Below are positions 54,646-63,047 of a stretch of DNA of 64,000 nucleotides, in pieces. This stretch comes from Candidatus Bathyarchaeia archaeon (GTDB taxonomy: Archaea; Thermoproteota; Bathyarchaeia; 40CM-2-53-6). The notes beneath the pieces are model-generated. The model saw only the letters and a list, made by a program, of their open reading frames with translations, had not been told where the DNA came from and searched no databases. The translations under genes were made by a program, and so were the position numbers. The DNA lies in the NCBI GenBank assembly GCA_035935655.1, contig DASYWW010000046.1:154709-218708 (forward strand), read 5' to 3'. The number at the start of each line of letters is the position of its first letter. Position 1 is the first letter of the stretch.

Positions 54646-55385
54646 TCACTGGTGAGCCTCACGATAGTGCCGGTACCGAACTTTACTATGCTGTTCGGTT
54701 TAACCTCGACGCTATCATGGACTTGCTGGAAGTCCTTTCCGTTGTAGAGGTATGTGCCGTTCTTGCTGTTCAGATCCTTCAGCATTAGTTTGGACCCATC
54801 TATGGTGAGTTCTGCATGTTTTCTTGAGACTTCTTGGTCAGGGATGACGACTACGTTCTCTGGGCTTCGTCCGATGCTGACAACGGGGAAGTCATCGAAC
54901 TCGATTGGCACCTTTGACTTGATTAGGGACTGTGCGGGAGTGTTCACGAAAACCATGTAGTATCGTCCCTGACCGACTCTCGGCGTGGCGGTCGATTGGG
55001 TAAAGGAGGCGAAGGGGGTAGGGGTTGGCTGGAAGGGGGTGATTTCAGGTTCTGGTAGCGGCGGCTCTGAATTTTTCTCACTCGTATCGAAGGAAAATAT
55101 TGGCGGTTCTGGCGGTGTTTCTTCCACATCAGTCTTCTCTGCTTCTGGGGCTTCCAATGGTTCCGGTTCTTCGGGTTCTTCTGGTCCTCGTTCTTCTAAT
55201 GATTCTGCTGCTTTTGGTGTCGCTGTGTCTCCAGCTCTAGCTCCGCCGCATGATATGCATGATTGTTTAGAGTCCGGATTGTCGGCCCCGCAAGCTGAAC
55301 ACGTCCAGATTAGAGTCTCCACAGACTCCGCATCGAGATCAGGATCTTTTTGCTTCGCCTTACGTTTGATAGATGGACGCTTCAT
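54642..55385 (-). CDS. FHA-domain protein with zinc ribbon
   Basis: 247 residues from ATG at 55385. A basic start (MKRPSIKRKAKQKD) is followed by a four-Cys ribbon (CSACGADNPDSKQSCISCGG). Next comes an acidic/proline-rich linker of about 90 residues. The FHA domain (about 165-247) has VVSIGRSPENVVVIPDQEVS, RKHAELTIDG, and LKDLNSKNGTYLYNG. The Arg, Ser and Asn that bind phosphothreonine are all there. It probably recognises kinase products. First gene of the operon, divergent from the kinase: the two starts are 99 bases apart. Confidence 0.9.
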   Translation of the reverse strand: MKRPSIKRKAKQKDPDLDAESVETLIWTCSACGADNPDSKQSCISCGGARAGDTATPKAAESLEERGPEEPEEPEPLEAPEAEKTDVEETPPEPPIFSFDTSEKNSEPPLPEPEITPFQPTPTPFASFTQSTATPRVGQGRYYMVFVNTPAQSLIKSKVPIEFDDFPVVSIGRSPENVVVIPDQEVSRKHAELTIDGSKLMLKDLNSKNGTYLYNGKDFQQVHDSVEVKPNSIVKFGTGTIVRLTSE

Positions 55386-55484
55386 GGTTGCACTCTTCGG
55401 TTTTAGCGCGTTGCGGGCATGTAATTGCGCTGGAACGAAAACCGACCAGGGTCGGTCACACCGTTGATTACTAGGAATTCGAGT

Positions 55485-57695
55485 ATGGGCAGGTTCCACT
55501 CTCAGGAAGGCGCATGCTCCGGATTGCCGCAGTTGAAGAAAGCCCGCGGCCTTCCCTTCACGCGGGACTCCTTCGGACCGTTCTTCACTGTGGCGCTTTC
55601 TGTGCCAATCGCTTTGCTCTTCGGGCTTGGAATACAGGGCGATCCCTCAGCATACATCATTGGACTAGTCAGCCTCGGAGTTCTGACCTCTCTAGATCTG
55701 CGAGGTGGTATTCCAAGGGTTGGCGTCGGATTTGCTGTTTCGTTTCTCGCCTCTCTCTACGTCATGGGACATTCAGTCGCTGGACAGGGTTTTTCTCCGT
55801 TATCGTTTGGTGATTTGTCCCTGCTCCTCGTCGCTCTTCCTCCCTCGGTCGCAGTGCTCGTAGCCGGTCTTCTCTTCTCCCGAGCAACCCCTTACAAGAT
55901 GATCAAGGCAAATGTCGTCGCGTCCGTAGCGCTTGCGGTTGGGCTCGGCTTAGGGTCGGCTCTAAAGGCCGGTTCAGCCTTGTCGGTAGACTCCCTCACC
56001 ATAGTAGTCTTCATTGCGCTTGGTGTAGCCGCGAACATTGCCCAGATGATTCTCTTTCACTTTCTCGACAAGCTATGGCGGACCAAGAATCTCTCGATGT
56101 CAATGATGCCGACAGCATTCTTCACCTTCAATCTACTAGCTGTCCTTGGATTTGTTGCTTCTCGAGATCTTAGCCAGCTGTACCCGTTCGTCTCGTCTTT
56201 GGGATTCTTGCCTGCGTTCGCATTGGTCGGAGTCGGCTCGACTAACCTTGCACAGAGAATCTCAACAGGACAGAGCCTCAGACCAACAGTTTCCATAACG
56301 GGAGCACCGATCGTTCGACAGGGCAAAGAACAGACAATCAAGATCGCAACCCAATTCAGTGGACACGCGATGAAAATGGCTAAGATCATAGCAACAATCA
56401 CACGGCCTGGAGGAAAGACCGAATCTCTGAAGGTATCACCGGCCTCTCCGGGCGAGTACAGCATCCACTACCGACCAGGAAGCTCAGGCAACTACGCTGT
56501 CCACATCTCGGCTACAAGCAAGGAACGACAGACCGTAAACGAATCGTTCTCTTTCGATGTCCAATCGCCCCAATCAATTCCTCCTCCCCCGAAGCTATCG
56601 AATCCACCTCCTCAGAGTCATCCAGCGCCTCCGCCTCCAGTAATGCCCGCCCCCGTCCAGCTCCCACGTCCTGCGATACCCTTTTTCAAAGGCAGTCTAC
56701 CAAGGTTGGATAATTGGGACCCAAGGGTTTGGGTCGGCCAGGAAGTTCATAGTTACAAGATAACGGAGCACCTCGCGACGGGCCTCACCGGTTACGTCTT
56801 TCGTGCTAGCTTCGGACAGGCGGGGACCGAAATGGCGATAAAGATTCCCATCCTAAGAACCGGAGCCGGCGCAGCTGCCCTCGAAGAGACCATGTCGGAG
56901 GCAACGCGGCTCCTAGAATTGTCAGAGCAATCGAAATACGTTGTCCAGCTGAGAGGAATCTTAGTTGATCGGCTCAATATTCAGGAGATCGTGAAGGGTG
57001 ACACTCAATTGTATCTGCGAAGTCCTCCCGCGATAGTGATGGAGCTGATGAAGGGTGGTGCCGCCAAGGGAATTCTTGAGGATGCTTCGTATGATTCGCT
57101 TTACTATTCGGAGAAATGGGGCGGTATAGTCATGCTCATCGGTTACATGATTGCTACTGGGCTAGAGACGATTCACAGTGCCGGTTTCGTCCATCTTGAT
57201 GTCAAGCCGCAGAACATTCTGTTCAACCTCAAACCCCCGTCCACCGGACAGGAGATGAAAGATCGGATGAAGTCTGGGGCTCTTGTCCCGAAGTTAGCAG
57301 ACCTCGGTTCCGCCGTCCGTATCGGAGGCAAAGTGGGCCAGTTCACATCGGAATACGCTCCAGCCGAACAGGTTTTGGGGGATAGCGCCGCTTCTTCCAT
57401 GGACATCTACGCTCTGGGAGCGACACTCTACAATATGCTTACGAAGACCCCTGTTAATTCGAAGAAGCTCATCGAGTTGATGAACGCAACGACGACTAAT
57501 CCAGGATCTAGCAGAACTGCAAGCGATCTGAGGTTGGCTTGGAACTCATTCAGCCCCGATTTCGATAGGGTTGCCAAGCTCGCGCCAACCGTCCCCGTCC
57601 TCAAGAAAATGTTAGACAAGGACCCCCGCAAGAGACCGTCTGCCCAGGCCGCAGCGACCTTGCTCCAAGACCTGGGAGATAAGGCGTTATCATAG
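55485..57695 (+). CDS. Membrane serine/threonine protein kinase
   Basis: 736 residues. About seven to eight helices fill residues 25-260. They are followed by an Ig-like domain (SITGAPIVRQGKEQTIKIAT, SPGEYSIHYRPGSSGNYAVH) and a proline-rich linker (PPPPKLSNPPPQSHPAPPPP). The kinase domain runs from about 420 to 735. It has the ATP loop ATGLTGYVFRA, the VAIK-like Lys in EMAIKIP, the catalytic loop HLDVKPQNILF, DLG in place of DFG (KLADLGSAV) and an APAEQ segment. It phosphorylates Ser/Thr. HLD replaces HRD, as in some active kinases. The ATG at 55485 is preferred over an upstream frame overlapping the FHA gene. Confidence 0.9.
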   Translation: MGRFHSQEGACSGLPQLKKARGLPFTRDSFGPFFTVALSVPIALLFGLGIQGDPSAYIIGLVSLGVLTSLDLRGGIPRVGVGFAVSFLASLYVMGHSVAGQGFSPLSFGDLSLLLVALPPSVAVLVAGLLFSRATPYKMIKANVVASVALAVGLGLGSALKAGSALSVDSLTIVVFIALGVAANIAQMILFHFLDKLWRTKNLSMSMMPTAFFTFNLLAVLGFVASRDLSQLYPFVSSLGFLPAFALVGVGSTNLAQRISTGQSLRPTVSITGAPIVRQGKEQTIKIATQFSGHAMKMAKIIATITRPGGKTESLKVSPASPGEYSIHYRPGSSGNYAVHISATSKERQTVNESFSFDVQSPQSIPPPPKLSNPPPQSHPAPPPPVMPAPVQLPRPAIPFFKGSLPRLDNWDPRVWVGQEVHSYKITEHLATGLTGYVFRASFGQAGTEMAIKIPILRTGAGAAALEETMSEATRLLELSEQSKYVVQLRGILVDRLNIQEIVKGDTQLYLRSPPAIVMELMKGGAAKGILEDASYDSLYYSEKWGGIVMLIGYMIATGLETIHSAGFVHLDVKPQNILFNLKPPSTGQEMKDRMKSGALVPKLADLGSAVRIGGKVGQFTSEYAPAEQVLGDSAASSMDIYALGATLYNMLTKTPVNSKKLIELMNATTTNPGSSRTASDLRLAWNSFSPDFDRVAKLAPTVPVLKKMLDKDPRKRPSAQAAATLLQDLGDKALS

Positions 57696-57820
57696 ACGAT
57701 CAAACGGCCGACGGAGAAATACCGGAATATTGGGGCGAGCTCGCCACGTATGAACGACGATTGCCTCAGAAACTGAAATTAGGCCTGAGTTCAGCCTAGA
57801 CTAATGGGTCTGTTCTCACC

Positions 57821-58744
57821 TCATGAATCTTGGTAGACGGCGGCACGATGAGTTTCAGGCATGAACGCATACACCTTGCCAAGATCTAGATTGAACGCAA
57901 TCGTGTGGGTTCCACTCTCAGTCGCAACTGTTTGAATCACCTGCATAGATTTCGTGTCGAAGACTTCGATTACCCCAGGATCACCAATAGTCACGTAGAG
58001 ATGTTCGAGATCTGGGTTGAAGAATATGACATCAGGGGTTCCCGCTAGCTTCGATGACTTTGACACTTTTTTTGATTCCAGGTCGATCTGGTAGAGGCGA
58101 CCTTCGTCGCAGGCGCAAAACAGACGTCTCCCGCGTCGGTCCAGGTCTAGCCCGTGTGGCCCTTTAGCTGGAATCAGATATGACCCTGCTAGCCCGTCTG
58201 GGTCCTCGGCGTCAATTATTGCGATCTCGCCCGGGTCAGCGATGTTCACGTAGAACTTTTCCCCATCGGGATCGAAGACGGCCCATCTTGTTCGTCCAGG
58301 AACTGTCACGTCCGCTATCATCATCCTTTGAGCCACATCGACGATTGACACCGTCACGGGGTCTTGGCTGTCCGGCTTTGGAACATTGGCAGCTAGTAAA
58401 TTGTTCCTCAAGGGGTCGAAGGCAAGTCCATTGGGCCTGCCGCCGACCTTGATCTTTTCTAAACTCCGATCTTTTCCGTGGTTGAAGACGCCGACTCTAT
58501 TTTCGCCGCGGTTAGACGTGAATACTTTGTCCTTCTCGTTGGAGACCAGAGCCCCCGCAACGCCCACCAAGTTTGGGATCGATCTGAGGTACTTGTCTTG
58601 GCGGCAGTCGATCACGTCTAAGCTGTCATTCGAAGTGTGAGCTACATAGAGGATTGAGGATTTGAGGTGGACCGCTCCGTGGTCGAAGCCCCCTTTTCCT
58701 TGATTTTGAGGGAGTTCAATGTATCCTAGGTGTCGGAGGGTGAT
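57821..58744 (-). CDS. YncE-like beta-propeller protein
   Basis: Repeated blades such as VGGRPNGLAFDPLRNNLLAA, VPGRTRWAVFDPDGEKFYVN, AKGPHGLDLDRRGRRLFCAC and AGTPDVIFFNPDLEHLYVTI show a seven-bladed YVTN/YncE-type propeller. The first standard start, GTG 58615, lies mid-blade. The frame upstream encodes GYIELPQNQGKGGFDHGAVH and SSILYVAHTSNDSLDV, typical family sequence, back to the TAG that ends the ChrB-like gene in the same frame. ATC (58744) or CTC (58738) are candidate starts; there is no ATG, GTG or TTG. Cotranscribed with the ChrB-like gene. Confidence 0.8.
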   Translation of the reverse strand: MTLRHLGYIELPQNQGKGGFDHGAVHLKSSILYVAHTSNDSLDVIDCRQDKYLRSIPNLVGVAGALVSNEKDKVFTSNRGENRVGVFNHGKDRSLEKIKVGGRPNGLAFDPLRNNLLAANVPKPDSQDPVTVSIVDVAQRMMIADVTVPGRTRWAVFDPDGEKFYVNIADPGEIAIIDAEDPDGLAGSYLIPAKGPHGLDLDRRGRRLFCACDEGRLYQIDLESKKVSKSSKLAGTPDVIFFNPDLEHLYVTIGDPGVIEVFDTKSMQVIQTVATESGTHTIAFNLDLGKVYAFMPETHRAAVYQDS

Positions 58745-58753
58745 GCTTGGACC

Positions 58754-59233
58754 CTACCGTGCGGGCTGGGAGACATTGTACTCGAGGTTCTGCGTTCCTT
58801 CAACCTTGAGCTGGCAGAACTTGTAGAGTGCGTCGTAGGTCGGGAATTGAAGTCTCATGTTGTCAAAGTCGTCCTTTGCAAGGTTTCGGAAACCGTGGGC
58901 TATGGCCTCAAGACCGGCTGATTCAGGCGGGGCATCTGGAATCTTCGCGTCGGCTCCTCTCACGATCTTTGCTAGTTCAAGCAACGCCGGGTCTGTTAGT
59001 TTGTACTTCTTGATTATGTGGTCGAAGCTGACTCGTTCTTGGCTGTTTTCTTTGTAGTGTGTCAATTCTACACCTTTGGCGTCGTAGGGTATCGCGCCAG
59101 TTTCCTTTACGACTTGTGGAATGTTTTCCGGCGGGACAAAGAGGAACTCCGGATTGTTGTCCACGAACTTCTTGATCAACCAAGGACAGGCTATTCTGTC
59201 CACCTTTGCTTTTTCTCGGGTTACCCATTTCAT
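58754..59233 (-). CDS. ChrB C-terminal-domain protein (chromate-resistance family)
   Basis: 159 residues from ATG 59233. The start KWVTREKAKVDRIACPWLIK and KFVDNNPEFLFVPPENIP are the recognised ChrB C-terminal/chromate-resistance-exported-protein motif. THYKENSQERVSFDHIIKKY and HGFRNLAKDDFDNM follow. In bacteria this domain accompanies chromate or other oxyanion efflux. A GTG four codons earlier is possible. A 28-bp palindrome lies 16 bases upstream of the ATG. Confidence 0.85.
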   Translation of the reverse strand: MKWVTREKAKVDRIACPWLIKKFVDNNPEFLFVPPENIPQVVKETGAIPYDAKGVELTHYKENSQERVSFDHIIKKYKLTDPALLELAKIVRGADAKIPDAPPESAGLEAIAHGFRNLAKDDFDNMRLQFPTYDALYKFCQLKVEGTQNLEYNVSQPAR

Positions 59234-59248
59234 ACAATTTTGCACCTA

Positions 59249-59276
59249 TAGATATTCTACATAGATAGAACATCTA
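59249..59276. promoter_or_regulatory. 28-bp palindrome (probable PadR operator) in the chrB/padR divergent promoter
   Basis: TAGATATTCTA (59249-59259) and TAGAACATCTA (59266-59276) are inverted with a 6-bp spacer; the arms match at 10 of 11 positions. It covers the expected ChrB-side promoter. It also abuts CATATAAG (59279-59286), the probable TATA box of the PadR gene. A dimeric PadR would block both directions. Confidence 0.65.
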
Positions 59277-59346
59277 CACATATAAGGCTAACTCACCGAT
59301 TGTCTGATCGAGGATTCGATCGCTGTCAAGACTCATGCCCCATGGA

Positions 59347-59907
59347 ATGAAGATAGGCGCAGTCTCGCTCTGGCTGCTCCTCCTGCTCTCGGAAAAACCG
59401 ATGTATGGCTACGAGATCATCCGAGAACTGGAGAAGAGGTTCTCAGGCTATTGGAAACCGAAGGCTGGAACCATCTATCCTGCACTCGAGAAACTTGAGA
59501 AAAACCACCTGCTGACAAGCCGAGTTGAGTTTCGAGAAGAAGCTCCCGACCGGAAACACTACGCGCTTACAGACACGGGCCTCGGTGAACTTACAAGCAC
59601 TATGGCCTATTGGACGAGAATGACAGAGATACTCGAAACCTACCGGGAAACGCACCAGTCGATATTCCGTCACAAAACCGAGCTCCGAAAAAACCAGCTC
59701 TCAGAGTTTTTCATGAAGTTCTCCGAATCCCTTCGCGGCAAATCAATTGATATCAAGAAATTGTTTCCCGAGTCAGAAACCGTGGCGCGGATTTCCCCAA
59801 CTGACCCAGTTCGGTTGAAGTTTCTGTACGCCAAGGAGAATCATAAGTTCGAGATTCATATGGAGCTTGAATGGTTGCCCCGCCAGAAACAGACTCCCGC
59901 TTGTTAG
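59347..59907 (+). CDS. PadR-family transcriptional regulator
   Basis: About 186 residues. The PadR signature is complete: SLWLLLLLSEKPMYGYEIIR, FSGYWKPKAGTIYPALEKLE, LLTSRVEFREEAPDRKHYAL and TDTGLGEL form the winged helix. A long C-terminal dimerisation region follows. It probably represses the ChrB-like/YncE-like pair and its own gene through the palindrome at 59249-59276. ATG at 59347 (MKIGAVSLW) fits the family; an ATG four codons earlier (59335) is the alternative. The MFS transporter follows 66 bases later on the same strand. Confidence 0.9.
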   Translation: MKIGAVSLWLLLLLSEKPMYGYEIIRELEKRFSGYWKPKAGTIYPALEKLEKNHLLTSRVEFREEAPDRKHYALTDTGLGELTSTMAYWTRMTEILETYRETHQSIFRHKTELRKNQLSEFFMKFSESLRGKSIDIKKLFPESETVARISPTDPVRLKFLYAKENHKFEIHMELEWLPRQKQTPAC

Positions 59908-59973
59908 AGAAAACACTCGAATTCTAGGATCTAGAACAGCAAACAAGGGGCGAGCTGACTGCCTTTCGACTGG

Positions 59974-61161
59974 ATGACCAAAGACGGAAAAGTTGTCCTT
60001 GTCGAGAAAGCGGTCCGCACAGTCCCATACGGTTTCCTCGGGGTCTTGTTTTCCGTCTACTTGAGCCAGTTGGGCCTCGGCGCATTTCTCATAGGTGCAG
60101 TTCTGGCGTTGACTGTTGCCTCGAGTGCGATCTACACTCTCGTCGCGAGTGTATTCGCTGATCGCCTTGGTCGCAAACGGACATTGATCTTCTTCGCCCT
60201 TACTGACGCACTGGCTGGCGCTCTTCTCTTCTCGTCTGATTCATTGTGGGCTCCCGTAGCTGCCGGGATCATCGGCAACATGACTGTAGGCGCGGGAGAG
60301 GTTGGCCCATTCCTGACCTTGGAGCAGGCGATTCTTCCAGGAGCCTCTGATCGCAAGCGGAGAACCTTGGGGTTTAGCGTCTACAATCTCGTGGGGTACG
60401 TTTCATCTTCTGCCGGAGCACTTCTGGTCGGCTTACCTCAATACATCGGGCCTGGCATCGAAGGATACCGTCCCCTGTTCCTAGTCTATCTCGCGTCAGG
60501 ATTGCTGGGAGCATATCTCTACTCTAGACTCTCGCTAGGGATAGAGAAGGAGAAGACTCTCTCCCCGAGTATCAGGGTCCTGTCCGAGCCTTCTAAGCGA
60601 ATCGTCAGGAGACTGTCCGCGCTGTTCGCGTTGGACTCGTTTGGTGGAGGTTTCATAGGGATAAGCATCCTCTCGTATTATTTCTACGAGAAATATTCCT
60701 TCCAGCTCAGCTCGCTTGGGTTGCTATTCGCTGGGACACAGATCGTAACAGCAATCTCGTTCTTGGTCGCTGAACGTATCGCTCGCCAGATTGGCCTGAT
60801 CAAGACGATGGTCTACACTCATATTCCCTCGAATCTCTTGCTAACGATCATTCCGTTTGTCTCTTCAACGCCAATCGCCATTGTCTTGCTTCTCTCTCGG
60901 CAATCCCTCTCTCAGATGGACGTGCCTACTCGTCAATCATATGTGATGAGCGTGGTGCCGGAGACTGACCGCACCCCCGCCGCCGGGTTCACTAATGTCT
61001 CCCGAAGTGTTGCTCAGACTTTTAGCCCCTCAATCGCTGGCTACGCAATTGCCACACTGTGGCTAGGATCTCCTTTCGTTATCGCTGGTGGACTAAAACT
61101 CGTCTATGACCTGTCCCTTTACAAGATCTTCCACAAGATGAAACCGCCCGAGGAAGCTTAG
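59974..61161 (+). CDS. MFS transporter
   Basis: 395 residues with about 12 helices. The MFS loop between helices 2 and 3 is FADRLGRKRTLIFF, and PTRQSYVMSVVPETDRTPAA is a helix 10-11 element of sugar/drug-type MFS proteins. Chromosomal neighbours (PadR, ChrB-like) suggest export of an oxyanion or toxic compound. The ATG start (MTKDGKVVLVEKAV) is preceded by a purine-rich GGGGCGAG. Its 3' end precedes the MscS-type gene by 51 bases. Confidence 0.88.
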   Translation: MTKDGKVVLVEKAVRTVPYGFLGVLFSVYLSQLGLGAFLIGAVLALTVASSAIYTLVASVFADRLGRKRTLIFFALTDALAGALLFSSDSLWAPVAAGIIGNMTVGAGEVGPFLTLEQAILPGASDRKRRTLGFSVYNLVGYVSSSAGALLVGLPQYIGPGIEGYRPLFLVYLASGLLGAYLYSRLSLGIEKEKTLSPSIRVLSEPSKRIVRRLSALFALDSFGGGFIGISILSYYFYEKYSFQLSSLGLLFAGTQIVTAISFLVAERIARQIGLIKTMVYTHIPSNLLLTIIPFVSSTPIAIVLLLSRQSLSQMDVPTRQSYVMSVVPETDRTPAAGFTNVSRSVAQTFSPSIAGYAIATLWLGSPFVIAGGLKLVYDLSLYKIFHKMKPPEEA

Positions 61162-61212
61162 GCCAAAGTTTTCCAACCACGCGCGGGCAATTGTCTCAGG
61201 AAGGAACGGGAG

Positions 61213-61713
61213 TTGTCGGATCTTTTTGCGCTTCTAGTACAAATCGTCACTGTCATTGCCCTCTGGGCGATCATCGGCGAACTGTTTCGTCGAGGGCTCA
61301 TCGCTCTCGCCAAAAGGGCGGGTGCTTCTAGGCAGCTCGTCAGAAACATTCGAGATGGCATCAGGATAGCCTGGATTGTTGTCGCTGTCGCAGCCGTTCT
61401 CATCGTCACAGGGGTCGCCTCTGAGTTTCAGGCTCTGACTCTCACAGGACTGGCAGGGCTGGCAATTTCCTTGGCTCTTCAGACGACTCTTTCCAATATT
61501 ATTGCAGGCGTTCTTCTCTTCTCGGACAAGACTCTTCGATTGAACGATGTCATCTCTTACAGCGGGATAAAGGGTACAGTTGTCAGAGTGGGTCTGAGGT
61601 CAACTCTGATTAGAACTCAGGAGGGGAACATTGCGATAATTGGGAACAGTACTTTGATGAGTGGACCTTTCATCAATTATTCTGCCGAAGAACGTCTCGT
61701 TGGGAAGCCCTGA
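61213..61713 (+). CDS. Short MscS-family mechanosensitive channel
   Basis: 166 residues. Two outer helices are followed by the pore helix GLAGLAISLALQTTLSNIIAG. The beta domain is LFSDKTLRLNDVISYSGIKG followed by TVVRVGLRSTLIRTQEGN, where PNS of the family reads GNS. The protein ends shortly after FINYSAEERLVGKP, without the alpha-beta C-terminal domain of full MscS. It is a minimal or C-terminally truncated channel releasing solutes on osmotic shock. Starts with TTG. Confidence 0.82.
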   Translation: MSDLFALLVQIVTVIALWAIIGELFRRGLIALAKRAGASRQLVRNIRDGIRIAWIVVAVAAVLIVTGVASEFQALTLTGLAGLAISLALQTTLSNIIAGVLLFSDKTLRLNDVISYSGIKGTVVRVGLRSTLIRTQEGNIAIIGNSTLMSGPFINYSAEERLVGKP

Positions 61714-61775
61714 TGCGACTTCCCGGAAAGAGACAAGTTGACGGTCACGGAGGTCTCCTCGCTTCTTGCGTCCGA

Positions 61776-62030
61776 TCAGTCGCCTTCTCCACGGGACAGA
61801 GAGGCGAGAACAGCACGCACCAGGTCTCTCGCAGATTGAGGCGTCAGTTCTATCGCGATCCTTGAATTCGGCCCCGCCGTCTCGCTAAGGATGTCAATGA
61901 TGACTGCCCGTTCAGCTTGGGCGTGATCGGGATGGTCGTAGGAGACGCTGGCTTGGTCTACCGTGAACCAGCCGTTTGAACCCTTACCGCTGCCTGATAT
62001 TCTTGTATTCTCAACGATTCCCGTGCACAT
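61776..62030 (-). CDS. DUF6295-like small protein
   Basis: 84 residues from ATG 62030, preceded by GGAGGAAG. The opening MCTGIVENTRISGSGKGSNG with WFTVDQASVSYDHPDHAQAE and RIAIELTPQSARDLVRAVL matches, from memory, the small DUF6295 family of actinobacteria and others. Function unknown. It begins 35 bases after the stop of the dienelactone hydrolase gene on the same strand, so it is probably cotranscribed. Confidence 0.75.
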   Translation of the reverse strand: MCTGIVENTRISGSGKGSNGWFTVDQASVSYDHPDHAQAERAVIIDILSETAGPNSRIAIELTPQSARDLVRAVLASLSRGEGD

Positions 62031-62064
62031 GGTTTTCACATCTTCCTCCTTGGCAGATTGTCGG

Positions 62065-62862
62065 TCAAAGTTTTTCTGGCGTTCCAAGGTACCTTTCGAA
62101 GAATGTCCACACCTTGTTCCAGCCGTCGACAGCCTGTTCTTGCCTGTATCCAGGCCGCTCGTAATAGAAGAAACCATGCCCTGCCTTCGGATACATGTGA
62201 AACTCGTATGTCTTCCCATACTTCTTCAATTCCTGTTCGTGTTGAGCAACTTGTTCGGGAGTTGGAAACTGATCCTCCTCCCCAAAGAGTCCTAGAAGAG
62301 GACAGGACAAATCCTTCGTATAGTCTATCGGTGCCACCGGATACTTTGGTGTGAGTTCTTGCTTGGACATGACGACTCGTCCGCCCCAGCAATCTACTGC
62401 TGCATCGAAGCCCTTTGTTCTGCAAGCCACAAGAACTACTTGTCTTCCGCCAGAGCAGGTGCCAAATGCTCCCACCCTGCCATTGCTTTGAGGCAGAGAT
62501 TTCAGATAACCCAAACCCTCTGCGATGTCGCCCACGACATCATCATCTGGTACTCCTCCCGCTGCTCTTACCTTGGCAGCGATGTCTTCTGGCGTACCAT
62601 GGCCGAACTGGTAGTAGATGTTTGGGCTGATTGCTAGATAGCCGTGGTGGGCGAACTTTCGAGTGATCTCTCGATACCACTCGTCCCATCCAGGTGCGTG
62701 GTGAATCAACACGACTCCGGGGAACGGTCCCGAACCAAGAGGCCTTGCAAAGTAGGCGTTGATAACCGTACCATTGTGTCCGCGAACCATTATGGTCTCT
62801 GCCAACATTCCTTCGTACATGCTTGTTTGATACTTTTGCATCCAGTTCTCACTTCCCCGCAT
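62065..62862 (-). CDS. Dienelactone hydrolase family protein
   Basis: 265 residues. Alpha/beta-hydrolase fold with the DLH triad: Cys nucleophile in GAFGTCSGGRQVV, Asp in LFGEEDQFPTPE, and His in KAGHGFFYYERPGY. VVLIHHAPGWDEWYREITRK forms the oxyanion strand. It hydrolyses ester or lactone bonds in the cytosol; the true substrate is unknown. Several upstream Met allow alternative starts (MYEGMLAET). Followed by the DUF6295-like gene. Confidence 0.9.
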   Translation of the reverse strand: MRGSENWMQKYQTSMYEGMLAETIMVRGHNGTVINAYFARPLGSGPFPGVVLIHHAPGWDEWYREITRKFAHHGYLAISPNIYYQFGHGTPEDIAAKVRAAGGVPDDDVVGDIAEGLGYLKSLPQSNGRVGAFGTCSGGRQVVLVACRTKGFDAAVDCWGGRVVMSKQELTPKYPVAPIDYTKDLSCPLLGLFGEEDQFPTPEQVAQHEQELKKYGKTYEFHMYPKAGHGFFYYERPGYRQEQAVDGWNKVWTFFERYLGTPEKL

Positions 62863-63009
62863 GAAGACGCGTAAGCTTGTTTAGTTTTTCGTCGAGACGC
62901 TAGAGACGACACCGCGACCAACCGCCATGGATTTCTAAGTGAAACCCATGGTCGCCCTGAAGCCTAACAACTATGCGAAGAGTCGAACAAATGGCATTTA
63001 CCGGTGGCC

Positions 63010-63017
63010 CTTAAGTA
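63010..63017 (+). promoter_or_regulatory. TATA box of the M1 aminopeptidase gene
   Basis: CTTAAGTA in a G/C-flanked context, 31-38 bases before the ATG at 63048, giving a leader of under 10 bases. Confidence 0.4.
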
Positions 63018-63047
63018 CCAGATTGCAAAACCCAGCGATCGATTATC

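Noticed and set aside
58754-58756. TAG between the ChrB-like and YncE-like genes read as pyrrolysine or readthrough codon
   Set aside because: The ChrB-like protein ends at a normal place for its family and nothing in the window indicates pyrrolysine use; reinitiation or a near-cognate start is simpler.
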